From Basidiobolus ranarum (Eukaryota; Basidiobolomycota; Basidiobolomycetes; Basidiobolales), in assembly GCA_040143965.1 (NCBI GenBank), contig JASJQH010007095.1, positions 1 through 20,855 on the forward strand: DNA of 20,855 bases. Direction: 5' to 3'. Below are positions 1 to 10,429 of this stretch, piece after piece (within the stretch, counting starts at the first letter, position 1; the number at the start of each line of letters is the position of its first letter). A program made the position numbers and the translations under genes. Under the pieces are notes generated by a model. That model did no database searches. It was not told where the DNA came from and saw only the letters and a program-made list of their open reading frames with translations.

Positions 1-412
1 TAATTCTCCATGATACCAGATCAATGGCATAGTGATGAACAGTCATGAAAATCAACTGTTGCCCATTCCAGAGATCATAAAGTGAAAATTGGAAGAGTGG
101 GCCTGTTTCAATATTGAGGCTTCTCTGCAGCAGATGCACATGGTCCTTGAGTTCCTCGACAGTTTGAATATTACGATGATGAACCTCAAACGATTCCTTT
201 CCAGGTGGAAGTACTTGCAGTTTCCACTCACCATTTGTGTTAGTAAAGCGACTACGAAGCATATCGTGCTGATCGAGTATTCCGTCAATGGCTTTAGATA
301 GATTACCGACACTGATGGGGGTTTGTAACCGTAATAACCAAGACTGATTGAAGTGATTATCATTGGTTTGTTGAGTCTCGAAAAAGTATTCCTGGATAGG
401 CGTAAGAGGTAC
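1..412 (-). other. Epimerisation domain E2 (cut by window edge)
   Basis: VPLTPIQEYFF (about residue 2400) and HHYAIDLVSWRI (2524-2535) match the first two motifs of an epimerisation domain and closely resemble E1. The rest lies outside the window. A second E domain means residue 2 is also turned to the D form and that at least one more module follows. Confidence 0.85.
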
Positions 413-3400
413 AGCTCCTTCCCGAGGTTCCTCTGTCGTTTTGGATATAGCAGTCAAAACAGTAGAGACAGAAGCCTGTTCGCGAATAGTTGGGTTTTGC
501 ATTACTTGTTGCACAGTCAAAGAGATACCATTCTGTCTACTCATAGATGACACCCGAATAGCCGAGATTGAATCACCACCTAAGTGGAAGAAAGAGTCAT
601 TGGCACCTATTTGTGAAGGTGAAATATTAAGAGTCCCAGACCATATCTCAAGCAACATCTTTTCAATGGGCGTAGTGCATTCAACTTTTTGAGTATTTGC
701 AGATAAACTTTTAAGTTGGTCAATATTCAACGATTTGAAGAAAGCCGTAAGATGTTTGCGATCAACCTTTCCGTTTGCAGTAGTAGGCATTTTTTGAAGA
801 GGGATCCAGACAGAGGGTACCATGTATGACGGCAAGATCTGTTTAGCGAGATTTCTAGTTTCATCAATGTAGGTAGCTGCAACCTCAGCATCAGCACCGG
901 TCAGTCTCTCAACCTCAGCATCATTATCACGCATGTCACTATAAGTTATGAATGCTACCAACACTCGTCGATTAGAATTGCTATCTGCCACTAGTGGGAG
1001 AACACAGGCTCTGTCAGTCATGGGATGTTCGTACAGAGCATGTTCAATTTCGTCCAGTTCAATACGCAATCCATTGACCTTGATCTGATTATCCATTCTT
1101 CCAACCATTTCCACAGTACCATCCGTGTTAAATCGACCAAGATCACCAGAGCGGTACATGAGCTCTCCTGGAATGAAGGGATTCTTGACCCATGAAGCCT
1201 CTGTAAGGTCAGGACGATTGAAATAACCTCGACCAATCTGGGAGCCAGATATGCAAACCTCTCCAATCACTCCTATGGGCACCCGAGATAACTCAGGATC
1301 TAATACATACATATTACAATTTCCGATGGACTTGCCGACATTTCCGATTGAGGATTTCTCACTGATTTTAGGATTCACCGAGCAAACTACAGCCGTCTCT
1401 GTTGGTCCGTAGCAGTTGTAGAAGTCCACAAAGGGAACCCACATATTACGTACCGTAGAGGTCAACATCTCTCCACCAGTTTGAATCCTTTTCATGGTTG
1501 GGACTTTCTCCGGGTTGACGAAGCTAGCAACGGTTGGTGTTAGGATTGCTGATGTTACTCCCATCGTATTAATACAGCTCTCCAAGTCAGTAAGTAAGTG
1601 ATCCTTGGAAGCCACTGCCATCCTGGCTCCGCTTAGGAATGGTAAGAATATCTCCATTACGGAAATGTCGAAGTTGTAATTTGAGAATTGAAGGATCGAA
1701 TCTAATTCTGTAACGTTCCAAACTGCTTGTTGTGCTCTGATAAAACTAACTACAGCTAAGTGTTCTAACATGACACCCTTAGGGGTTCCAGTTGAGCCTG
1801 AAGTAAATAATATATAGCATAAATTGGATGAAGTAAGCCCGTCAATGACAGGATTGAGAACTGATTGTTGACTAATGGATTCCTTATCAGAGTCGATCAG
1901 GATCACATTATGCCCGTCGAAGAACTGCTTGTAGCACTCAAGGGTCACCACAACATTGGCTTGAGTTTCATTTACAATGAAACGATTACGCTCCACAGGG
2001 GTGCTCGGATCTAACGGAACATAAGCACCGCCGGCTTTAAGAACCGCCATTATTGCTACCAGTTGCTCCACAGATTTATCCATGCACAATGGAACGAGGG
2101 AATCCGGTCTTACACCATGCTTGACCAGAAGGTGTGCCAGTTGATTTGAACGCTTGTTTAATTCCTCATACGTTACATACTCTGTGTCTTCATATTGAAT
2201 AACCACGTTGTTGGGCGTAAGTAGGGCTTGCTTTTCTAGAAGATGGTGCAGGCAGTCATGGATCTCTGAGGTATTGGATTTGTTAATATTGAAGCTATCA
2301 ATCAAACTTATCTCTGATTCCGCCATCTTTGGAAGCGCTTGGATTTGGGTTTCACCGTCTGCCTTAATGATGGCTTCAATAATTGCCTCCAGTCTCTCTA
2401 GAAGGTGTCCGGCCAGAGCTTCTGTAACTGAATCACTACTATAATCCAATCTTAAGGCAAGTACTCCGTTTTCGGTCCAGGAATTCAGAGTTAGTTTGTA
2501 TTCTGTTGGCTCTAAAATCTTCTCCAATTCAAATTTCAGTTTCACTTCGTTGTCACTCTGAGTATCGTTATCGTCTTGAGACTGGAAATTAAGAATGGTG
2601 TCAAAGCTAATGGTGGTTCCATGCGATTTGCACCACTGGTTGATCTTCTGTAAACCACAATTTTGGAATGGAATACTGGTGAGTAAGTGTAAGTGAATCT
2701 TATGCAACCAATCCACTACACGCATCTCTTTGTTGATTTGGATTCTCAATGGAGAAGTGTTGATGCATGGCCCAATAACCTTATCGATATTCTTCATGGC
2801 CATGTTTCGTCCATTTGTAATAATTCCATACACAAAGTCTTCCTGTGCGTAATACGGCTGTAGCAGTAAGCCCCAGGCTGCCTGTACCACAGTAGCAAGC
2901 GTGACACCCATTGTCTTAGCAAAGTGACGTAGGTCTCTAGTTGCAACTTTAGGTTTTGCTGTCAACTGGAGGTTCTCAGTTTTGAGGAGGTTCAAGTCTC
3001 CTAGCCTTGGGAAGGTACAGGGCTCTGTACCGGATAAATAACTTGTCCAGTATTTTGACCCCTTGTCATTACTCAAAGCCTTCTCCTCCTTAACGCGATA
3101 GGCAATGTAATCTTTGTACGGAATGACTGAAGGTCTCATAGTGTCGTTGTAAACTGCTGACAAATCATTCATTGTAATTCTATCAGACCAGCCATCGTTG
3201 ATTGAGTGATGGCGACTGATGATCATCCTGTCTTCACCGTCTCTTACATGGAACAGATGTAAGCGTACGTTGGGCTCTCCAAGAGGGAATCCTCTGATTA
3301 CATCATCATCAAGATATTTCTTGACAACTGAGTCGACTTGATCATTATCAATCGTGGATTGCTCGAATTCTAGCTCGAGTTCCCTCAAAACAATCTGAAG

Positions 3401-6400
3401 GTAAGCCCCTGATATTTTTGAATCAAACGGATTGTTAATAAATACTGTTCTCAAAATTGGTAGATCATGAACAATCGTTTTCCAGGCGGAAATCAACTTG
3501 TCTGTGTCCAAATCCCCAACTAGCTTGTATACATCTCGTACATGATACAGCTCAGGTGATCTCATATTTCCAATAATCAAACCTTCTTGTATAGGCGAGC
3601 ATGGGTAAATATCTTCCACATTATGGGCTAGATGCTGGCTATATTGAGGTAGGACTTGATGAACTAATCGATGCAATTCCTCTTCATGCAACGAAAGAAG
3701 TGGGAGATCCGAGACAGTCAGCTCTCCTCTCTCTTTATCAGCACACACGTGAACCGCTTCGATTAATGATTGGCGCCACGATTGCAACCATTGACTAACA
3801 TCTTCCTCCTTGTGAAGAGCATTACTGTATGAGATAGAACAGCAGAGATTGTTGTGCTGTATGGTTACTTCAGCTTCAATAGCATTCATTCTTCTCCATT
3901 TTGGACCAATCAACTTCAAATCAAACTTGTATTTCTCATCAACATCTTGCAACAGTGCCCCTGTCTTTTCTAGATGTTGGAAACGTCCAAGATAATTGAA
4001 ACCAACCTGTGTCTGGTCATTACGAAGAGTTGCAGAGTGTTCTTCATTCAAGTAGCGGAGAAGGCCATAGGTAAAGCCATGATGAGGAATACGCTTACGA
4101 ACATCCTTAGTACGTTTTAGTACATCAATGAGAGTATCCCCTGGCTTACTTTGGACGGTAACAGGATAAATAGAGGTGAACCAACCGACAGTTCGTGAGA
4201 CATCAATGGAATCATCCCATGGCTCTCGACCGTGACCCTCCGTAGCAATGGTGAGTGACTGAGAGTTAAAAGTCGAGCAGTAAGAAGCGGCAAGAGTAGA
4301 AAGCATGAAATCTACAGCCTCGGTCCTATACGCATCGTTACTTGGGCCAAAGAGTAGCTTGGTATGTTCACTCTCCAAAGTAAACGATAATGTCTTCACT
4401 GTTTCCATGGTGTTCAGCGGGAGCTTGGATACATCGATGGCAAGAGGTTCTATTGGGGATTGCTTTGGCCAATCCTTAAGACTCAATGACTCAGCATGCT
4501 TACTCAATAATTTACTCCAGGCTTTGAAGGATAGGGATTTATACGACAGAGACTGGCCATTAAGAAGCTTCTCAAGATCCTCCCATATAACACGCCAAGA
4601 AACAAGATCTATAAGGTAATGATGGATAGTCATAAACATCAACTGTTCGCCTTCTGGGAGATCGTAAAGCACAAAGGAGGTAATCGGTCCATTTTCGATG
4701 GAGAGGCTGCGTTGAATCTGGTATACATTTGCTTTCAATTCCTCAACATTTGAAACACGATGCTGTTGAACATTCATATTACTCTCTTCTTCGGGCACGA
4801 TTCTTTGTTCCCAGCGACCATCTGTGCGTACAAATCGGACTCGAAGCATTGGATGATGGGCAGCAAGATCGTTCATCGCTTTCTGCAACACCGTGGCATT
4901 GATAGGCTCTCTCACTTTTACCAACCATGAAAGATGGAAATGATTTACTTCCAACTGTTCCACACCAAAGAATTGATGCTGAATAGGAGTGAATGGAACT
5001 ATGCCATTTTCTTCTTCCTCGTCATTAATAGCATGAATATCTTGCTTTCCTGTCACGAATTCTGCATAGTTATTGAGTTGATGGATAGTTGGGTGCTGAA
5101 GAATACTCTGGACGGAGACTTTGACTCCCATTTGGCGACACTGTGAGGATATTTGAATTGCAGAAATAGAATCACCTCCCAAGTGATAAAATGAATCATC
5201 GGTGCCTATAAGAGAGCGCTCAATATTTAGCACGTCTGCCCATACTTCCTGTAGAACCTCTTCCAGTGGAGTGCTAGGCTTCTTCTTGGCTTCCTTGGGA
5301 TCTTGAGTAAAGCCACGAAGATAATCAGGATCGCTATCCTTATAGATGGCTTCTAGTGTTTTGAAGTCGGTTTTTCCACTGGTATTAATGGGAATCCGAG
5401 TCAAAGGGACCCATACAGTTGGTACCATGTATTGGGGTAACTTGGTCCTCATGAGGTCCTGAAGATGGGATATTTGAGCGGTGATTTCGGTGTGTACTTG
5501 ATTGTCAATAACAGCTACTGGTCCATCCTCCGAAGTCATATTTTTGATAGTCAAAAAGGCAACTAGAGCACGATGCTTCTTCTTTGTATTCACATTGACA
5601 TCTAACAATCTTACCGATGCTCTAGAGACTTCAGGATATTGATGCAACGCATGCTCCACTTCGTCCAATTCAATTCGTAATCCGTTCAATTTGATTTGAT
5701 TATCTTTACGACCAAGAATCGTAATTGATCCATCCGGATTAAATCTGGCCAAATCTCCAGATTTGTATAAACGTTCTCCTTCAGTAAATGGGGAACTGAC
5801 AAATACTTTTTCGGTAAGATCAGGTTTGTTCAGATAGCCACGTGCAAGTTGAGGCCCACCAAAGCAAATTTCACCGACAGCACCCAAAGGAACAGTCTCC
5901 AACCTATCATTGAGGATGAACACCTTATTGCGGCCAATGGGCCAGCCGATGTTGGTGCAAGCTGTGGATTCACTCAATGAAGTCCTGATGATGGTGTATA
6001 CAGTAGTTTCCGTTGGACCATAACCGTTATGGAGGGTTGTCCCATTGGTCCAAGCATCGCGTACTGGCTTTGTCAACATCTCACCACCTTGTTGGAGAAG
6101 CTTAAGGGTAGGTACTTCGCTGGGTTTCAATAATCCAGCCACCGTGGTGGTCAATTGGGCTGCTGTCACCTTCATCAAACGAGCCATCTCTGACAAATTG
6201 GTAAGCAAGTTATTTTTGGAAGCCAAACAGATGCATGATCCAATGGTAAGGTTAACAAAGAAATCAAGAATGGATGCATCGAACGTATAGTTAGAGAATT
6301 GCAAGAAGCGGTCGTTTTGGGTCAAGTTCAAGATCTTTTGATGAGCAGCGACATAGTTGACTACTCCACGATGCTCCAACATCACACCTTTAGGAGTTCC

Positions 6401-7669
6401 TGTAGAACCAGAGGTGAAAATAAGATAACAGAGATTGGAAGACTTGAGGCTGGGTATTTCAGGATTTGTAGCTGGTTGCTGGCCTATACTAGTCTCCTCC
6501 CGATCTATTACGACTAGCTGAAGTTCGGAACATTGACTGAATACCTCCTCTAAATTGGAAGTGGTAATGCTTATTCTAGCTTTAGTGTCTTTGGCGATGA
6601 AAGACACACGTTCCATGGGATATTCTGGGTCTAAAGGAACATAAGCAGCACCTGCTTTCAGTACGGCCAGAATAGTAACAATCATATTGATCGATTTCTC
6701 AAGACAAATTGGCACTATGTCATCAGGTTTCACACCAATTTCGATGAGATGATGGGCGAATCTATTAGCACGCTTGTTTAACTCGTCATAGGTAACTACC
6801 TCCTTATCCTCAAATTGGAGTGCGGCATTCCCGGGTGTTCTCTCTACCTGTCTTTCTATGAGATGATGCAAGCAGGTATCATCTAGTTCTCTACTGTAGT
6901 CAGATTTTCCTTCTTGCCATATATTCAAAAGTATGTTTTTTTCGTTTTTGGGAGTCCAATTCAATGCCTTCATGGGTGAGTCAAGATTTTGGACCAGTGT
7001 ATTTGCAATATGAACAAATTGGTCAGCAAATAATTGTCCTTGGTCTAGTTGAAAATAATTGTCCGAAAATGTTAGTTGAATGCTGAGCTTTCCACCTTCA
7101 AGCCAGCCTAACGCACTGACTGCGAGCTATATAGAGAGAAACAAGAAGTCAATACTTGTCTCGAAATCTAATGTGAATTGGCATATTACCTCGGAATTTT
7201 TTTGTAAGTCTAATTTTCTTTCTTTATCGCTGAATGCAACGTAGGTATTATATGGGCTAGTGCCGTCTTCAGCAGAGGAGCCAGAGACTTCAAAGATACT
7301 TGCTGGAGCGATCTTAGCTAACTTCTCAATCCAGTCTGCGACTAGGGAATTCTCCGTTTCTTCGTCATAAACCGAGTAAAATACGTCGAATGTCTTTAGA
7401 GAGACTTGGGATTCCTGATCCCCATAGTTCTTGGTACCAAAGGTGATATCAGAGTTTCTTGTATAGAGATTAAGCAAAATTGTCCACACAGCATGTATCA
7501 ATGCTTTCTCGAGGCCGGGTAGCTCCTTGAGGTTTACACGACTGTAAACTTGGTCCAAGGATACAAGGTCTGTCTGGGTAATCTGGAAATCTCCACCATT
7601 ACCAGAGTTAGAACCTTCACTACTGCTGAGTTGCGGAAATTGGCAAACGCTAATCTTCGATGTGTTCAT
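1..7669 (-). CDS. Multimodular nonribosomal peptide synthetase, 5' part (C-terminus beyond window)
   Basis: This is a large NRPS that activates amino acids as adenylates, tethers them to carrier domains, epimerises and condenses them. Exon 1 is 7669-7190 (160 codons). A 63-bp intron follows, and exon 2 is open from 7126 to the window edge, giving 2,535 visible residues. Domain order by residue: partial C (1-235), A1 (about 250-755), T1 (Ser813), E1 (about 870-1310), C (1330-1780), A2 (about 1785-2290), T2 (Ser2346) and E2 (from about 2400, cut). Core motifs are intact: FTSGSTGTPKGV at 397 and 1934, LGGDSIS in both carriers, HHYLID and EGHGRE in E1, HHSINDG in the C domain. The ATG at 7669 is chosen because the second copy at 20775 begins identically and a TATA box lies 58 bp upstream in both. 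No thioesterase or terminal C domain is seen, so more modules must follow. The NRPS call is secure; substrates and product are not. Confidence 0.95.
467..664 (-). other. Carrier (thiolation) domain T2
   Basis: FHLGGDSISAIRVSS gives the phosphopantetheine Ser at residue 2346 (codon 569-571). It follows A2 and precedes a second epimerisation domain. Confidence 0.92.
737..2254 (-). other. Adenylation domain A2
   Basis: Core motifs: TYEELN (residue 1812), FTSGSTGTPKGV (1934), NYNFDIS, NCYGPTETA, SGDLGRF, MDNQIKVNGLRIEL and ANGKVDRKHL (about 2277). The pocket positions read by eye are D-I-M-I-I-T-C-V-V-K, clearly different from A1, so the two modules probably load different amino acids. The Asp of FDIS supports an alpha-amino acid. 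No substrate is assigned. Confidence 0.9.
2267..3619 (-). other. Condensation domain (after E1)
   Basis: It opens with VEDIYPCSPIQEGLI (residue 1330), the usual start of fungal C domains, and has an intact catalytic HHSINDGWSDR (His1466 onward). Its place directly behind E1 implies a D-accepting (DCL-type) condensation of residue 1 with residue 2. Later motifs seen include YGIITNGRN and GPCINTSPLRI. Confidence 0.9.
3677..4999 (-). other. Epimerisation domain E1
   Basis: All hallmark epimerisation motifs are present rather than those of a plain C domain: FTPIQHQFF (from residue 872), HHYLIDLVSWRVI (995), EGHGREPW (1123), SRTVGWFTSIYPV, IPHHGFTYGLL and VGFNYLGRF (Asn1204). The histidine pair and the glutamate of EGHGRE are the catalytic residues in this family. 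It should convert the residue on T1 to the D form before condensation. Confidence 0.9.
5057..5269 (-). other. Carrier (thiolation) domain T1
   Basis: The motif YHLGGDSISAIQISS places the phosphopantetheine-accepting Ser at residue 813 (codon at 5168-5170). This domain carries the A1 amino acid to E1. The following linker is acidic (DEEEENG), as often seen before epimerisation domains. Confidence 0.92.
5342..6859 (-). other. Adenylation domain A1
   Basis: Core motifs run in order: TYDELN (residue 272), FTSGSTGTPKGV (397), NYTFDAS, NGYGPTETT, GDLAR, LGRKDNQIKLNGLRIEL and TSGKTDFK (about 742). The Asp of FDAS corresponds to Asp235 of GrsA, which contacts the amino group of alpha-amino acids. 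Placing the ten pocket positions by eye gives D-A-L-Q-L-Q-G-V-Y-K. I do not assign a substrate. The last motif is TSGKTDF rather than the usual NGKVDR, but the catalytic Lys is kept. Confidence 0.9.
6902..7669 (-). other. N-terminal partial condensation-like domain of the NRPS
   Basis: Residues 1-235 precede the first adenylation domain. They resemble only the C-terminal half of a condensation domain, ending in the usual run-in to an A domain (LSIQLTFSDNYF, then MKALNWTPKNEKN). The HHxxxDG catalytic motif of a full C domain is absent, so this part is unlikely to catalyse bond formation. A remnant of this kind is common ahead of the first A domain in fungal NRPSs and suggests A1 loads the starting residue. 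The first 24 or so residues are rich in Ser, Gly and Asn and look disordered. Confidence 0.65.
7127..7189 (-). other. Spliceosomal intron 1 of the NRPS gene
   Basis: On the minus strand this 63-bp segment begins GTAATATGCC and ends CTATATAG. It has a pyrimidine-rich stretch (TTCTTGTTTCTCTC) just before the acceptor and a branch-like ATTGAC upstream of it. Reading through it gives an in-frame stop at its 3' end (TAG). Splicing joins codon 160 in phase 0 to an open frame that continues to the window edge and carries every NRPS domain. The flanking peptide reads naturally across the junction into the end of a condensation-like domain (LAVSALGWLEGG, then LSIQLTFSDNYF). Confidence 0.88.
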
Positions 7670-7726
7670 TGTAGATGGTACTTTTCTCTTGAATGGGTTT
7701 TTGAATTAATCGTATGCAATATGTCG

Positions 7727-7735
7727 CTATATATA
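7727..7735 (-). promoter_or_regulatory. TATA box of left NRPS gene
   Basis: TATATATAG on the minus strand lies 58 bp before the ATG. The same sequence at the same distance precedes the right copy (20709-20717). From the TATA box to the ATG the two copies differ at about 7 of 66 positions. The last stretch (ATTCAAGAGAAAAGTACC and the bases after it up to the ATG) is identical, and probably includes the 5' UTR. Confidence 0.7.
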
Positions 7736-7814
7736 GATGTTTTCGTTAGTACCATTCAATCGAATGAAGCATCAAGAGTAGCCTACCAACTCGCCTGTCA
7801 ATGAATTGAAACTT

Positions 7815-7854
7815 GCTTGTCAATCATTACCTTTTCAATCCCATCAGAACAAGT
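7815..7854. promoter_or_regulatory. 40-bp promoter block, left copy, inverted relative to right copy
   Basis: The block is bounded by short inverted repeats (GCTTGT at 7815, ACAAGT ending 7854) and lies 146-185 bp upstream of the ATG. The flanks align with the right promoter only after reverse complementing. This block instead matches the right copy on the same strand: 29 of 40 positions (18 of 28 inside the repeats), against 15 of 40 (4 of 28 inside) in the orientation of its flanks. The first half, GCTTGTCAATCA then TACCTTTT, is almost unchanged. It appears to have flipped in one of the two copies. Confidence 0.7.
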
Positions 7855-7881
7855 AAATTCAATGGCAATATTGGCAATTGT

Positions 7882-7903
7882 CAGCACAAGTAGATGTATC
7901 ACA
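7882..7903 (-). promoter_or_regulatory. 22-bp block conserved in both NRPS promoters (left)
   Basis: On the minus strand it begins TGTGATACATC and ends TTGTGCTG. All 22 bases are identical in the right promoter (20533-20554), although neighbouring sequence differs. It lies 213-234 bp before the ATG. It is a candidate transcription factor site; no factor is assigned. Confidence 0.5.
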
Positions 7904-8106
7904 GTAGTAATTCAGTCGAGGATTCCCACATTGTAGAATTTCTGACGCCTATCTCTAGTGGATCCGGTGGCAGTCACATCGGCTCTTCATAATTGTGTAC
8001 CGTATAGCGAGTGCTCCAGCCATCTTTTCCTGAACTAGTCATTGCATCTTAGCCATTCCATAATAACAAGAAACTAAATCTGCCTACTCTCAAATGGGTT
8101 AAAGGT

Positions 8107-8152
8107 TTCACGCTATCAAGTCCCCAAACCCCGCCACGTGCTACCAAAGAAG
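8107..8152 (-). promoter_or_regulatory. Conserved CACGTG-containing block, left promoter
   Basis: On the minus strand this block reads CTTCTTTGGTAGCACGTGG followed by a G-rich stretch and ends GCGTGAA. About 40 of 46 positions match the right arm at 20274-20318. The centre is a palindromic CACGTG (8135-8140), the E-box bound by bHLH factors in fungi. It lies about 470 bp upstream of the ATG. Function is inferred from conservation only. Confidence 0.45.
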
Positions 8153-8155
8153 GTG

Positions 8156-10429
8156 AGTGAATGGTAAAAACTCGATTAATATCAGTTAGGTATTGCGCAA
8201 TTCCATGATTTATTAAGTAGCTACATTGCTACAAATAATCAACACGTATGATTTCTCATTGGCAGACCTTTTAGGCAAGTTTGTACGTTTCGACTTGAAA
8301 ATCATTCTTATATTAGGCATTCTGGTGACACCAATCAATCCTAGATACTCTAGTGACTGAGCTCTCCAGTATACGTCTGTGACAACTACGGTTAAGAAAC
8401 CTTTTTGCCAGTCAAGAACCAGAACGAAATAAGTGAATATCTCGGGTGCAGTAGAGCGCTTCGCCGATATTCCTACTGCTTTCACCTAATAAGAAGCATT
8501 AGCGCGCTTTGATGGCCCTTTACATACAAAGTGGTGTCTAAGATTCCGATCAATCATCAATATCTATGGTGTGATGAATCTTCAAGCAATCCTGACTTGG
8601 ACAAACGGTTAAGTGGATCCAGACATTTTATCGAAACAAGTTCAGATCAGGCACAATACAGCATTGCCAACCCTGCAATTAACACTGGGATTCAATTTCC
8701 AGATGCCCTAGATGAATGGAATGACGTTATTATCTGACAAATCGAAAGCGCTATGCGATCTTCTGCATGACTCCAAGGCGATCAGTGCCTTACATGCAAT
8801 TGGAGATGAGCGCAGGATTTTAAGGTTGGAAGATCCATCGATAGAGTCTGCATAAATCCAACTATTTCATTGCTATTTGTTATTAAGTCGATCGCATTGG
8901 TGATGATAGTCATGGTTATTCCCTTTTCAGGGCAGGATGGACGTAAATGACTATCTGGACATGTCGATCGTTGCTAATTAGCAATCTTACTCGGTTACAT
9001 TTCAGTGCGGAACTTGAATTCAGGCCTTGTTGCTATCGGATATCTACCTCGGCAAAAGCCTTGGCATGATCTCGAGCAAGTAAAGGAACACGGCTGGAAT
9101 AGATGGAATAGCTATTTTGAAAGGAATTAGAACATCTTTGGGATCAGATGGTCCATACAATCCAGTCCATTCTGACAAAAACGTAATTAAAGTTCAGTAT
9201 TCTTTGGATATCAGGAACTGCATCCCCCAAATTCCTGGCTACCTTAGAACTTTAAACCAGTTTACACTGTCACTAAGGCGTTTCTGTGGTGGTTACTTTG
9301 TGATTAAAGTATGTAACCCTTGGAGGCTTATAATCATAGTCTCTTTGTAGTAATGATAGTCCTATTGGTGTGTACGTACAGTTGAGCCAAGAACGATGCC
9401 CAAAGATATTACAGTGGTTTCAAAATTCATGTATTCCCCTGATATGGCTTAATTGTAAGAGTCGCTTGCAAAGTTCTCTTTTGTTGTAGCCATTTGAGAA
9501 CCATTGGAAGTGCTTCATCGTTCTCGTTGGATATTTGGTTGCGGTGAAGTTGTACCTTCACATCAGTATGAAATGTTGAAATGAATCGACTCTTCTGAAT
9601 CTTCATCTACGAATCAGAGGATTGAGATGGTCGCGTGCTTCCTATTGCTATCATCTGAATCATTAAAAGTAATAATATATGATGTAAGAACTATGATAGG
9701 CTTGTTGCAGCCAAAATATCTATAATTCGAATATGTATTCCCGGGAATAGCGCAAAATGGAATGACCATTAAAAAATGTTATTTTACCTGAAATTACATT
9801 GAATCTTGCGGCATTAATAGTTGGTTAAAAATGAAGATTTGCCGACATAAAACAGGTGGTAAATCAACATTTAACTCAATGTAAAAAGTGTAGTGCTGCT
9901 TAGAACAATCCACCATTGTATTATGAAGGAATAAGATTTAGATGTTTGCTCTCTTGCGGAGTAATGCTAATTGTATGTCGTTAATTTAGTATGAGTTGAA
10001 AAATAGTTAAAGCAAAAATTTAGCGTCCGTATCATGCTTGATATCTCCATAGTTATACAAGCTCATATATCGAGTAGATGTTAGTCGATATTATTTAGTC
10101 ATAGATGCTATAATCCCGTGTGTAATATTAATGTGTATATTAATGAACAGTCAAGGAATTAGCAAAATCGAACCTGATATGCCTTGGAAATTTGCCAAAG
10201 ACAACTCATACTACTCTGATATATATTCTGAGCAGCATCATGTGGTTGTTTTTTTGAAACTCATTGTATCTATGGTGTCTATTAATTCTACCTTTACACA
10301 CCTAACTCTTTCGTAGCCAACATCCCAGCGAGCAATTTTGGTTTAGTTCAAAGGCAGAATATGTAATTCGGAATCTTTAGCTTGAGGTCTCAAAGATGTT
10401 CAATTTCACCTGAAGAGTCTTCAATTTTC
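8156..10429. other. Gene-free part of the left palindrome arm
   Basis: No coding region can be supported. The short open frames here (for example 8213-8485 minus, 8531-8737 plus, 9117-9350 plus) are not kept open in the aligned right arm, so they are not under selection. The stretch aligns in reverse with about 17.93-20.27 kb. It may once have held genes, but I recognise no protein family. Confidence 0.6.

Noticed and set aside
7127-7669. 180-codon open frame read as a separate small protein ending at 7127
   Set aside because: Its last 20 codons lie in a clear GT-AG intron, and splicing joins the rest to the NRPS frame.
8213-8485. 90-codon open frame on the minus strand upstream of the left NRPS
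   Set aside because: The aligned region of the right arm (about 19.96-20.23 kb) has stops and indels in all corresponding frames, and I recognise no domain. It is probably a chance frame in drifting DNA.
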